In this document: piece by piece, positions 7,928 to 16,370 of the stretch
Layout of the letters: each line of letters starts with the position of its first letter
Position numbering within the stretch: the stretch's first letter is position 1
NCBI GenBank assembly: GCA_039024635.1
Contig: JBCCQA010000043.1
Coordinates: forward strand, 1-35,955
Length of the DNA stretch: 35,955 nucleotides
Origin: Kuafuiihalomonas sp039024635
GTDB taxonomy: Bacteria > Myxococcota > Kuafuiibacteriia > Kuafuiibacteriales > Kuafuiibacteriaceae
Direction of reading: 5' to 3'
The notes under the pieces: model-generated
Told to the model about the DNA's origin: nothing
The model's database searches: none
The model's input: only the letters and a program-made list of their open reading frames with translations
Program-made: the position numbers and the translations under genes

Positions 7928-8565
7928 CCGCTGAGCCCTCCCGCGCCCCATGTTTCGGGGATCGGCTGGGGCTCGGCCTCGCCGAGATAGTCCCGACGGA
8001 GCCGGTTCCATAGCTCGAGCCGGCTCCAGTCCGGGTTTCGGGTCGGCTTCAGCTCGGGTGTCAGAAACGGGCTCGGGAGGAAGAACGTGATCATCTGCTC
8101 TTCGTCACCGTTCACCAGCTCGAGCTGCCAGCTCCGCGGGCCCCGCTCGGGGTCGACTCGGCGGAGGAAGCTGGCCCGGGCGCACTGCCGCTTTCTCGCC
8201 AGCTTGGGGGGCGTCTTGCGACTTCCCAATCCCCGATGCGGCTCGATGCACAGATGAAAATGGCTGGGAGGCCCGATCCCCACCGTCAAGTAGCCGTCGA
8301 GCATCGAGATCTCGGGAGTCCGGTCCAACTTGAGCTCGAACACTGCCCCCTGAACGCAGGGCCCGAACATAATCTGGTCCCAGGCACCGACGAAAAGGTC
8401 TCGACATAGAGCGTAGAGCGTTCCCACCTGTTCGACCCCGAGATCTGCGAGCTCGGGGGCCCGCTTCAGCTTGGGTGTCCGCTCTACCGCCCACAGTCGA
8501 CCCGAGACGAGCGGGATGTCGTCGACTTCGGTCCAGCTGCCGTCTTCATTCTCCAGTTTTCGCAT
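7924..8565 (-). CDS. Conserved unknown protein with HFHLC metal-site-like motif
   Basis: This 213-aa soluble protein starts at the ATG at 8565 (MRKLENEDGSW). No signal peptide is visible. Its middle holds PCVQGAVFELKL, LTVGIGPPSHFHLCIEPHRG and a later RRVDPERGPRSWQLELVNGDEEQMITFFLPSPF. The H-F-H-x-C-x4-H cluster could bind a metal. It resembles conserved proteins of unknown function that I associate with cobalt or B12 loci (possibly the family now called DUF7676), but I cannot confirm the name. It overlaps btuF by 20 bases and the CDF gene by ATGA, so it is certainly in the uptake operon. A role in cobalt handling is inference. Confidence 0.75.
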   Translation of the reverse strand: MRKLENEDGSWTEVDDIPLVSGRLWAVERTPKLKRAPELADLGVEQVGTLYALCRDLFVGAWDQIMFGPCVQGAVFELKLDRTPEISMLDGYLTVGIGPPSHFHLCIEPHRGLGSRKTPPKLARKRQCARASFLRRVDPERGPRSWQLELVNGDEEQMITFFLPSPFLTPELKPTRNPDWSRLELWNRLRRDYLGEAEPQPIPETWGAGGLSG

Positions 8566-9553
8566 CTTCGTTCCTTTTGATCTCGTGGGAGAGCTGGGGC
8601 TTGATCCCGTGCACCTGTAGCTGCAGATCTTGAGCCGCGTGCACGAGCCCCAGGCCAGGATCGCTATGATTCTTGTTCGGCATCTCCACGACCCGCCCTT
8701 CTTTTCCACACGCCGAGAGACGACCCAAGAGCGCGTGGCGACAGATCGCCTTTCTCCGCCCTAGCCCAGTGACGATGACGGGCGGGTCGAGCGCAAGGAG
8801 CTGCTCGGGACTGTAGCGCGGCCAGCCCTCGAAGCCGCGTTCGGCGGCGAGGTCCCGAATCCCGCCGTAGTGCAGCAGGTCGGCGTAGCTCGAGCCGACC
8901 GTTCCACCGAACAGACTGTCGCCCAGTACGCTCAAATAGATGCCCCGAGGTCGGTCGCGATCAGACACCGCGGACTCGAGGGCCGAGAGGTTCCGAAGAT
9001 AGTCGTTCCGTAATCGCTCGGCCCGGGCTGGCTCCTTCAGGAGCTGACCCAGGACCTCGATGTCGCCGACCGTATCGACCACCCCCCGCATCTCTCCCAA
9101 GTCGAAGACCGCGACACCCCGTTCCCGAAGACGAGCCATGTAGTCCTCACCCGCAAACTTAGAGATGACGACCAAGTCCGGCCGCAGCGCCAGGACCGCC
9201 TCGACGTCTTTCGACTGAGCGAGCGTCGTCGCTTGGCCGAAGCGGTAGCCGAGCGGGTTCGTCTCGACGGTGTACTGCGTGACCCCGACCAGGCGCTCGG
9301 GTTCGACTAGGGCAAGAAGAATGTGGTCGGCCACCGTGTTGAGCGAAACGATCCGCTGGTAGGTGGAAGCATCGACTTGACGCCCCCGGGCGTCGGTCAA
9401 TACAGCGAGGTCGCTCTTTGCCGACGATCGAGCGTCTTCTGTCTCGAATTCGGGCGAGGGCGCTCTCCAGACGCCTCCTGCCATGGTGGCCCCCAGGCTG
9501 GAAAGGCCCAGGCAGGTGGCCACGCTCACGGCGTTGAGGAGGTTGGCCTTCAT
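8546..9553 (-). CDS. btuF: Periplasmic corrinoid-binding protein BtuF-like
   Basis: The 335-aa product has an N-terminal signal peptide (MKANLLNAVSVATCLGLSSLGATMAGG) and a class III substrate-binding fold. RIVSLNTVADHILLALVEPERLVGVT opens lobe 1, DVEAVLALRPDLVVI follows, then a long backbone helix and the second lobe with SLFGGTVGSSYADLLHYGGIRDLA and YSPEQLLALDPPVIVTG. It would deliver a corrinoid to the BtuCD transporter; the family also includes siderophore and heme binders, so specificity rests on the riboswitch and operon. The ATG at 9553 overlaps the btuD stop by ATGA. The C-terminal tail (residues about 300-335) is longer than usual and charged. Confidence 0.88.
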   Translation of the reverse strand: MKANLLNAVSVATCLGLSSLGATMAGGVWRAPSPEFETEDARSSAKSDLAVLTDARGRQVDASTYQRIVSLNTVADHILLALVEPERLVGVTQYTVETNPLGYRFGQATTLAQSKDVEAVLALRPDLVVISKFAGEDYMARLRERGVAVFDLGEMRGVVDTVGDIEVLGQLLKEPARAERLRNDYLRNLSALESAVSDRDRPRGIYLSVLGDSLFGGTVGSSYADLLHYGGIRDLAAERGFEGWPRYSPEQLLALDPPVIVTGLGRRKAICRHALLGRLSACGKEGRVVEMPNKNHSDPGLGLVHAAQDLQLQVHGIKPQLSHEIKRNEDAKTGE

Positions 9554-10326
9554 GAGCGGGTCTCTTCGGGCAAGAACAGGCCGATCCCGGCCCGTTCTTT
9601 CAGTACCACCCCGTACACGGTGCGCACGGGATCCGCAGATACGATCGATTGAACGGGGCCGGCGGCGTGAAGGCGACCTTCAGAGATAAGGACCGCTTGA
9701 TCAGCATGTCGATGCGCTTCGTCGAGTCCGTGAACGACGACGACGATGCACCAGCCACGTTCGGCCAGCTTCCGAAGCAGGCGATGGAGGACCAGCACGT
9801 GGCGAGCGTCCAGGGCCGCGGTCGGCTCGTCGAGCAACAGAGCCCGTGCTCCGGTGGCGAGGGCGCGGGCAATGAGAATCTTCTGCTGCTCTCCGCCGGA
9901 GAGCTCGGTGAAGATCCGGCCGGCCAGCTGGACCGCATCCACCTCTTCCAGCGCTTGCTCCACGGCATCTCTATCCCCGGCCGAAGGCCGGGCCAGAGGG
10001 CCACGGTGGACGAAGCGGCCTTGGTCGACGACGTCGCGCACCTGGAGGCGTGCGTCGAGGCGGGAGCGCTGAGGAACATAGGCGACTTCACGTGCTCGCT
10101 CCTGAGCCGGCAGGTCTTTTAAGGATCGCCCGTCCAAACGGATCTCGCCCCTGGAGGGAAGAAGTCCGATGACCGCCTTCAACAGGCTGCTCTTTCCCGC
10201 GCCGTTGGGGCCGATGAGTGCGGTCGCCTTGCCCCGAGGGCACGAAAAGCTCACGTCGTGCACCACATCGGAGAGACCACGGCCCCGATGCCAGACCGAG
10301 ACATCCTTCAGGATAAGGCCCTCCAT
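9550..10326 (-). CDS. btuD: Cobalamin ABC transporter ATPase BtuD-like
   Basis: This 258-aa ABC ATPase of the FepC/BtuD class has Walker A GPNGAGKSS, Q-loop YVPQRS, signature LSGGEQQK, Walker B ALLLDEPTAALD, and the switch His in VVVHGLDEA. The ATG at 10326 shares a base with the btuC stop (TGATG). The long in-frame extension to 11490 is antisense overlap with btuC and not used. It energises import of the corrinoid brought by BtuF through BtuC. Confidence 0.92.
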   Translation of the reverse strand: MEGLILKDVSVWHRGRGLSDVVHDVSFSCPRGKATALIGPNGAGKSSLLKAVIGLLPSRGEIRLDGRSLKDLPAQERAREVAYVPQRSRLDARLQVRDVVDQGRFVHRGPLARPSAGDRDAVEQALEEVDAVQLAGRIFTELSGGEQQKILIARALATGARALLLDEPTAALDARHVLVLHRLLRKLAERGWCIVVVVHGLDEAHRHADQAVLISEGRLHAAGPVQSIVSADPVRTVYGVVLKERAGIGLFLPEETRS

Positions 10327-11342
10327 CAGGCCAACCTCCCGGTCCGTGTCCGGTCCGACAATAGCTTCAAGAACAGCGGGGCCCCGATGAGGCCGGTGAC
10401 GACGCCCAGAGGAATGGTCCCCCGAGCGGGGAGATGGCGGATGAGGATGTCGGCGAAAGCGACGAATACGCCGCCGCCCAAGAAGGCCGCCGGAACGAGT
10501 CGGTGGTGCAGAGCGCCAACCCTGGACCGCAGGACGTGGGGGACGACGAGCCCCACGAAACTCACGTTGCCCCCGATCGCAACCGCGGCGGCAGTCAGGA
10601 CCGCGGTCCAGACGATGGTCCACCGCCGGACCGCTCCAACATCGACCCCGAGCGAGGCGGCTTCCTCTTCGCCCGAAAGAAGCAGGTCGAGGTGGCGGCC
10701 CCAGGCCCAGGCCGCAGCTAGGCCCCCGAATACCATGGGCACGGCAAGGGCGACGTGGCGAGGCCCCTTGGCTTCGACCCCGCCGAGGGTGAAGGCAACG
10801 ATGGCCCGCCCGAGCTCCCACGACTCTTGAGCCAGACTGGTGATGAGCCCGCTGATGCTCAAGAAGAAGGACGAAAGAATGAAGCCGGTCAGCAGGAGGG
10901 TCACGATATCGGGGTTGCGTCCGGTCACGGCGAGCAAGAGTACGAGGGCGCCGAGGGCCCCCAGCAGGCAACCGATGGGCAGGACCAGCTCCGGCGGGAC
11001 GACGTCGGGCAGAAAGTCCACAAGGAGGACATCCCACAAGAGGATCACCATCGAGCCGCCCAGGCTCGCTCCTGCGCTGGTGCCGAGCAGAGAGGGCGAA
11101 GCCAAAGGATTGCGAAAGAGTCCTTGCACCAGGACGCCGCCGGTGGCCAGGGCGGCCCCGGCCAGGAAGCTGTTCAAGAAGCGATAGGTTCGGAGCTCGA
11201 AGAAGGTGTCGCGGAGTTCGGCATCGTCGAGGGACCCTGCGCCCGACATGAGCGAGAGGACGAAGGCGGTTCCGGTCCCGAGCAGCAGAATACCCCAGGT
11301 CCAGCCGGCTCTGGGCCCGCCCTCGGCAGCGTGTCGGCTCAC
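10326..11342 (-). CDS. btuC: Cobalamin ABC transporter permease BtuC-like
   Basis: This 338-aa FecCD-family permease has about ten hydrophobic segments. Landmarks include LATGGVLVQGLFRNPLASPSLLGTSAGA (about residues 67-94), GFILSSFFLSISG, EEEAASLGVDV (the cytoplasmic coupling helix region), and FVGLVVPHVLR followed by the C-terminal IPLGVVTGLIGAPLFLKLL. It starts with GTG at 11342, overlapping the DUF2149 stop. Such permeases carry corrinoids, heme or siderophores; the B12 riboswitch and cob genes indicate corrinoids. Confidence 0.92.
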   Translation of the reverse strand: MSRHAAEGGPRAGWTWGILLLGTGTAFVLSLMSGAGSLDDAELRDTFFELRTYRFLNSFLAGAALATGGVLVQGLFRNPLASPSLLGTSAGASLGGSMVILLWDVLLVDFLPDVVPPELVLPIGCLLGALGALVLLLAVTGRNPDIVTLLLTGFILSSFFLSISGLITSLAQESWELGRAIVAFTLGGVEAKGPRHVALAVPMVFGGLAAAWAWGRHLDLLLSGEEEAASLGVDVGAVRRWTIVWTAVLTAAAVAIGGNVSFVGLVVPHVLRSRVGALHHRLVPAAFLGGGVFVAFADILIRHLPARGTIPLGVVTGLIGAPLFLKLLSDRTRTGRLA

Positions 11343-11644
11343 GGGGCAGCCTCTTCGAGGAGAAAGAGCCGCCCCGTTTCGGGGTCACGGTACACGCGGC
11401 CGACGGATTCGTAGCTTCCGGAGCTGCCTTCACCCACGCCCTCCGGAACCTCGGGGACCTCTCGGCCTTTCTTTTGAATGGGCTCCCCACCCGAGAGGGC
11501 CGGCGACACCATCAGCCCGCCGGCTACGAGGGCGGCGATGAGACCACACGCGAAGACCAGCATGACGTCGACGAGGCTGGCCATCGAAGCGAGCGGGTCG
11601 GCGTCCCGAGCCCCACCGAAGCGATCGGTCCACCGGTCGCGCAT
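11339..11644 (-). CDS. DUF2149 membrane protein
   Basis: This 101-aa protein has one N-terminal membrane helix (DPLASMASLVDVMLVFACGLIAALVAGG) and a short extracytoplasmic tail with GRVYRDPETGRLFLLE. The RDxDPLxSxxxLVDVMLVFa motif is the DUF2149 hallmark and resembles ExbD/TolR/MotB transmembrane segments with a conserved Asp. DUF2149 genes typically sit next to a MotA/TolQ/ExbB homologue and a CobN-like gene, exactly as here. The ATG at 11644 overlaps the preceding stop by ATGA; a TTG one codon earlier is possible. It likely forms a proton channel with the upstream protein. Confidence 0.82.
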   Translation of the reverse strand: MRDRWTDRFGGARDADPLASMASLVDVMLVFACGLIAALVAGGLMVSPALSGGEPIQKKGREVPEVPEGVGEGSSGSYESVGRVYRDPETGRLFLLEEAAP

Positions 11645-12081
11645 CAAGGTCCCTCCAGATCGTCAAGCAGACGCCCGTAGTACCAGCGACGAAGCTGACC
11701 GATGGCGTAACCCACGGCGCCGATGGCCAAACCCAGGACCGTGGTGTCGAAGGCCAAGGTCACGCTGGCCGCCAGCATCTTCACGTCGCCACGTCCGAGG
11801 CTAGCCAGACCAGGACCAAGAGGAATGAGGGTCCCCATGAGCCCGAGCATGGGACCCACCCGGGCCAGGACATCGGCCCGTCCCACCCGGGCCCGGGCTT
11901 GGGCATCGGCGGCGCGCACGTCGCCTCGGGCGCGAAGTCGCCCGAGCCCCCGTGTCAGCTCTCCGGCGACGAGGCCCAGCTCGAACAACACCCCGGCGAA
12001 GAAGACGAACAGCAGCGCCACCACCGGACCCTCGAGAGCGTCCACGAGAACCCGTAGGATATGAATGAGCCCAGCGTTCAC
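11644..12081 (-). CDS. MotA/TolQ/ExbB-like proton channel protein
   Basis: This 145-aa protein has membrane helices at about residues 14-36 (VVALLFVFFAGVLFELGLV), 78-100 and 108-128. VGPMLGLMGTLIPLGPGLASLGRGD and AASVTLAFDTTVLGLAIGAVGYAI are the family's conserved TM3/TM4 motifs, including the Thr residues that line the proton pore. It is shorter than classical ExbB. The GTG at 12081 overlaps the CobN-like stop (GTGA). With the DUF2149 protein it probably converts proton motive force into mechanical work for the CobN-like protein or the TonB receptor. Confidence 0.85.
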   Translation of the reverse strand: MNAGLIHILRVLVDALEGPVVALLFVFFAGVLFELGLVAGELTRGLGRLRARGDVRAADAQARARVGRADVLARVGPMLGLMGTLIPLGPGLASLGRGDVKMLAASVTLAFDTTVLGLAIGAVGYAIGQLRRWYYGRLLDDLEGP

Positions 12082-15000
12082 CCTCGACGCCCCCGCAGCA
12101 GTCCAAGCCCGACGGCCGCGAGGCCAAGGCCAAGGATCCCGCCGAACAGCCACGTCGATGCTCCAGACGAGGTCGAGGTCCGTTCGACCTCCGCCACGGA
12201 GGCGGGATCGGATTCGGGCCCTGCGCGGTCGACCCGAGCCGCCTCCAGCACCGCTTCGAAGCGACGGCGAGTCTCAGGGTCGAGCCGCTCCCCGACGTAG
12301 GTCATCACCGGGTGATCGGGACGGGTGTGACCGCTCCCGGGCAAACCGTGAACGAGGACTTGCTCAGCGAAGGCCTTCGCGAGCGCCTCGACGATCTCCG
12401 GCTCGGCTTGCCAATGGTCTCGAGAAGCCGCCACCAACAGGATGGCCTCGATGTTCGTCAGGACGTGAACGTTTCGGTCCTTTTCGAAGAAGTCGTCGAT
12501 GCCAAGGTCGTGCCGGTCTTCGATCAGAACGTCGTGAACCTCGTCCCACGCCCAGCTCTTCACGATGTGGGGGCTAGTGACCTGCCAGCCCCAGAGGTTT
12601 TCGACGAAGCCCTGGCTCAGCGTCCGAGCCCCGGCATAGCCATGCTCCATGAGCCCTTCGAGGTAGGTTGGGTTCAGGTGCCGTCCGCGAAGCTCGGACA
12701 GCAGCGCAGGGCCGAGGGCCTGCATCTGAGGGTTATTGGGGTCGGCGTGGCGGATCACGCGAGCGGCCGGCGGCTTTCCTCGGGCAGCCTCCACCGCGAG
12801 CCCGAGGCCGCCGAGATAGTCGAAGCCGTCATTGTTATCGAGGAGGCCGTACAGATTGGAGGCCCGCCCCAAATAGCTGTGTTCCACGGTCGCGAGTCGA
12901 TTCGAGAAAGCGTCGTGGGCCACTTCCCCTCGGATGCCGTCGCCGTAGGCGTGACCCATGCGGCGGGTGTACGCCTGGGCAAGCTCGCTTCGGTCCGACC
13001 ATGCACCCGAGCGCTCCGCGAGTCGATTGATCCCGGCGCCGTATCCGCCGGGTGCGTTGCCGAACAAGCGCAACGACGCTCGACGACCCGCGACGTTGAG
13101 CGGCGTGCCCTTGTTTTGGTCGGCCATGGTCTCGCGGACCCAGTGCGCAGCGACCTGATTGATCTCGAGCGGCTCGTCTCCAGTCGGAGGCCCATTCTCC
13201 AGAACTGGCAGCCGGGATAATGCGGCGTCCAGAGCAGGCCCTAGCTCGGGGTGGAGCTTTCGGATCTGCTTTGCGGAGGCACTGAGGGCGAGCAGGCCGG
13301 CCCGGTCCAGCCACACCATCAGATTATCGTACAGGTCTCGAAACAAGCCCGAAGTCACGAAGGTCGTGTCTCGCCGAGGGCGTTCGGCCGTCGCCGCTTC
13401 GAGCTCCAGCCCTACCAGGATCCCGCGCGCGTTCCACTCGGGCTTCAGCCCGAGGAGGGCGAGACCAAAGGCCACCATCGCGCCCTCGTCACGGACCGTA
13501 TCCGAAGCCCAGAGCACGACCGCTTCCGATCCGTCTGGTCTCCCCGGTCGCTCTTGCCGTGCTTTGGCCGCCAGCTCGTTGCCCAGCGTCCATGCCACAC
13601 GGGTCGGCAGCAGCGAGCCATCGAGGGCATGAAAGTTGCGCCCGGTTGGCAGAGCTTCGGGAGTGCGAATCGGATCGTTCCCCTTCCCTGGCTGGACGAA
13701 GCGTCCCGAGAGCGCAGCCAAGAGGGCAGCGCGCTCTTCCTTCGGGCTGCGGACGAGAGCTCGGCGGGCCGCTAAACGCTCCGCCTTCGAGGCTTCCCCT
13801 TTCGGCATCATCGAATCGAGCATGCGGTCGACCGCTTCTTCGGACCAGGCTCGACCGAACACGTGAAGACCATGAGGCATGAAGCGCTCCTGAAGATGAG
13901 TGAGGTAATGACCGATCTCGTGCACCAAGAGATCGTCGTCGACATCGGAGAAGCCAATGCCCCGAGCTTCGAGCTCGGGGGCCATGCTCGTTTCGAGCTC
14001 TCCGCGAAGGTTGAGCTTTTCGATCTTCTCTTTCATGCCCGCGACGGCGCGACTTCGAGCCACCTCCACGCCGCCTGCTTCGGCCGCCTCGAAGGACTCC
14101 ACGAGCTGACGAAGCTCCAGGAGGTCGTCGTAGAGTGGCGTAGCCTGCATGGATGGGGTGAGATGGTCGACGATGGTCGCCAGACCGCGCCGCTTCGCTT
14201 GAATGCCTTCCCCCACCCCGTCGACGACGTAGATGTAGACCGAGGGGAGGTCCTCGATGACCAAACGAGGAAAATCCGACTGAGCGAGACCCAGACGCCG
14301 CCCCGGCAAGAACTCGTAGGTCGAGTGTCGGCCCAGGTGGACGACGACATCGGCGCGATGAACGCTCCGGATCCACTCGTAGAACGCCAAGTATTGATGG
14401 GGGGGTGGGAAGGCGAGGTTGGCGTGGAGGAGCTCTTCGTTCAGCTCCCAACCCCGGGGCGGCTGGGGACCCACGAAGACGTTGCCGTACTGAAGGCCTG
14501 GCACGAGGAGGTCCTCATCGTGCACCATGACCTGACCCGGAGGGGGCCCCCAACCCCGCAAACCCTCGACACCGGTCCGGACCAAGGCCTGGCCCAGGCT
14601 CTCGAGCTGCTTCATCGCTTCAACGTCGTCGGTTGTCAGCCGACGGGTGAGCGCAACCTCGAACTGATCCAACAGGTCCAAAGCGCGGTCACGCGCAGGG
14701 TGATCTGCGCCCTCCAGAAGATGGCGAGTGTCCTCAATTGTTCTTTCGATGCGTTGCTCGAACAGCTCGACAGGCAGCTCCTCGTCACCCTCGTCAAAGG
14801 CACGCGCCCGCTCGACGTCGGCGACCAGCCGGGCGATGGGCCCCGAAGCCAACTCGGCCCGCGCGGCATCGGGCAGCGCATCGAAGTAGCTTTGGTACGC
14901 GCTCCGGTCGAGATGGGCCACTTTCTGGTGCAGAGCCTCAAGGGCACCTCGGTCCTCGGGCAGGTTGACGCCACGCTCTTGAAGTTCTTCTAGCAAGGCC

Positions 15001-16370
15001 TCCTGCGTGGGCGGCCGGCCTTTCACGTCGTAGCCCGCCTCATCGAGGGTCTCGAGCACTTGCATCAAGGAAGCTGGAACATCGAGGTTGTCGGCCCCGA
15101 TGTTGTGCCGTCCCGGCGGGTGATTGTAGTAGACGACGGCCACGCGCTTGTCGGCGTTCGGAGTCGTACGAAGACGGTGCCACCGGCTCAACCGCCGAGC
15201 CACGGCCTGCACCTCGTCTTCGATCGGCTCCAGTACACCCAACCGAAGTCCCGTCCGCGGGTCACTCCGCTCTGGACCCGCGGTCGCCACCACCAGCGGC
15301 TGCCCGGCTCCCTGCAGCTCGGGCATCGCCACCTGGTAGTGGACGCTCTCCCAGGGTAGCCCGTCATCGCTGGCCCTCCACGCCGCTTCGCTACGGCCGA
15401 CCAGCCGAAGTCCTTTCATGACGGGGACGTCGAGCGCGCGCAGATGCGCCAGGGCTTCGTCGCGACCGGACCCACCACCCAGGACAAAGTCCTGCAGAAC
15501 CACGACCCCGACCAGGTTCGGCACTTTCTTCAGTCGCTGCAGGGCCTCGACGGTGGACTGCCCCCAGCGCGTGAGGACCGAAATGCCCCGAAGCCCTTCG
15601 CGATGGAGGGCGCGTAGTAGCGAAGCGTGAATGGCCCGATCCCCGGCCCGGTCGCCCGAATCGTAGTCGACCACCGCAACCGTGGGACCTTCGTTCAAGG
15701 CTTCGAGCTCAACGACGTCGTCCCCGCTCATGAATCGGATGGCCGCGCGGACCTCGATGGGCTGAGGTTCGAGCTCGGAGGCGTGGGGCTGGAGCACGAA
15801 GGCGAATAGTTCACTCCACGCGTCGGGACCTCGAGCGAGGTAGAAGCGCCGCGCGTTCAGCCAAGGGCGCTGCTCGGGATGGACCAGTCCGAGCCGCTCG
15901 ATCTCCGGAAAGGGGTCACGATCCGAGGCCACCTGGAACGTGATCGCTTCGAAGACCTCCTCCGGAACGTCCTCGAACAAAACACGTCCCGCACGGCGAC
16001 TACGCCGAGTGAGGCGATGGTCCCCATGCAGGGCGAGAAGGGTTTGGACCTCCGAAATCGGGTAGCGATCCAGCACTTCGAGGAGCCGGTCCGCATCATC
16101 CCGAAAGATCCCCGAGATCAGGACCGCGTCTCCGCGTCGAAGAAGAGCGGCGACTTCCGGCGCCTTCAACTGGTCGAGCTGTCTGGGCGTTCGCAGTATG
16201 AGCTCGTGCCCAGGATGCCGGTCGAAGAAGACTTGGGCGGCCGCCGCCATCTCAGGCGCCGACCGCTCGGAAACGACCCCTACCAGGGTCGCTCCTTGCC
16301 CCGTCGCTGGCGCGAAGACCAGGGGGGTCACGAGTAGGGCCACCGACCTGAATGCCGTCACCTTCTTCAA
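12078..16370 (-). CDS. cobN: Exported, membrane-anchored CobN-like chelatase
   Basis: The 1430-aa product belongs to the CobN/ChlH family. In the middle, HLGRHSTYEFLPGRRLGL (about residues 675-692) matches the family's H-G-x-x-E-[WF]-LPG motif, followed by GEGIQAKRRGLATIVDHLTPSM. VHEIGHYLTHLQERFMPHGLHVFG (about 813-836) and a C-terminal domain with GAGINRLAERSGAW are also family features. Unlike cytosolic CobN, it has a signal peptide (MKKVTAFRSVALLVTPLVFAPATGQGA) and a C-terminal membrane helix (WLFGGILGLGLAAVGLGLL) followed by RGRRG, which would place the body in the periplasm. No CobS/CobT-type AAA+/VWA chelatase subunits are present. The start is TTG at 16370, overlapping the cobO stop. 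Bacteroidota HmuS is the closest known analogue. Function here, insertion or removal of a metal from a corrinoid or tetrapyrrole, is inferred. Confidence 0.85.
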   Translation of the reverse strand: MKKVTAFRSVALLVTPLVFAPATGQGATLVGVVSERSAPEMAAAAQVFFDRHPGHELILRTPRQLDQLKAPEVAALLRRGDAVLISGIFRDDADRLLEVLDRYPISEVQTLLALHGDHRLTRRSRRAGRVLFEDVPEEVFEAITFQVASDRDPFPEIERLGLVHPEQRPWLNARRFYLARGPDAWSELFAFVLQPHASELEPQPIEVRAAIRFMSGDDVVELEALNEGPTVAVVDYDSGDRAGDRAIHASLLRALHREGLRGISVLTRWGQSTVEALQRLKKVPNLVGVVVLQDFVLGGGSGRDEALAHLRALDVPVMKGLRLVGRSEAAWRASDDGLPWESVHYQVAMPELQGAGQPLVVATAGPERSDPRTGLRLGVLEPIEDEVQAVARRLSRWHRLRTTPNADKRVAVVYYNHPPGRHNIGADNLDVPASLMQVLETLDEAGYDVKGRPPTQEALLEELQERGVNLPEDRGALEALHQKVAHLDRSAYQSYFDALPDAARAELASGPIARLVADVERARAFDEGDEELPVELFEQRIERTIEDTRHLLEGADHPARDRALDLLDQFEVALTRRLTTDDVEAMKQLESLGQALVRTGVEGLRGWGPPPGQVMVHDEDLLVPGLQYGNVFVGPQPPRGWELNEELLHANLAFPPPHQYLAFYEWIRSVHRADVVVHLGRHSTYEFLPGRRLGLAQSDFPRLVIEDLPSVYIYVVDGVGEGIQAKRRGLATIVDHLTPSMQATPLYDDLLELRQLVESFEAAEAGGVEVARSRAVAGMKEKIEKLNLRGELETSMAPELEARGIGFSDVDDDLLVHEIGHYLTHLQERFMPHGLHVFGRAWSEEAVDRMLDSMMPKGEASKAERLAARRALVRSPKEERAALLAALSGRFVQPGKGNDPIRTPEALPTGRNFHALDGSLLPTRVAWTLGNELAAKARQERPGRPDGSEAVVLWASDTVRDEGAMVAFGLALLGLKPEWNARGILVGLELEAATAERPRRDTTFVTSGLFRDLYDNLMVWLDRAGLLALSASAKQIRKLHPELGPALDAALSRLPVLENGPPTGDEPLEINQVAAHWVRETMADQNKGTPLNVAGRRASLRLFGNAPGGYGAGINRLAERSGAWSDRSELAQAYTRRMGHAYGDGIRGEVAHDAFSNRLATVEHSYLGRASNLYGLLDNNDGFDYLGGLGLAVEAARGKPPAARVIRHADPNNPQMQALGPALLSELRGRHLNPTYLEGLMEHGYAGARTLSQGFVENLWGWQVTSPHIVKSWAWDEVHDVLIEDRHDLGIDDFFEKDRNVHVLTNIEAILLVAASRDHWQAEPEIVEALAKAFAEQVLVHGLPGSGHTRPDHPVMTYVGERLDPETRRRFEAVLEAARVDRAGPESDPASVAEVERTSTSSGASTWLFGGILGLGLAAVGLGLLRGRRG

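Noticed and set aside
10258..11414. Plus-strand frames opposite btuC/btuD
   Set aside because: They are antisense shadows of strongly recognisable genes, with Arg/Pro/Gly/Gln-rich compositions.
9550..11490. A 646-codon minus-strand frame covering btuD and most of btuC
   Set aside because: Only the last 258 codons are the ATPase. The upstream part is a different frame of btuC with a Pro/Arg-rich, meaningless product.
12078..16370. Ordinary cytosolic cobaltochelatase subunit CobN
   Set aside because: Signal peptide, C-terminal membrane helix, HSTYEFLPG variant of the usual HGNLEWLPG, and absence of CobS/CobT chelatase partners argue against it.
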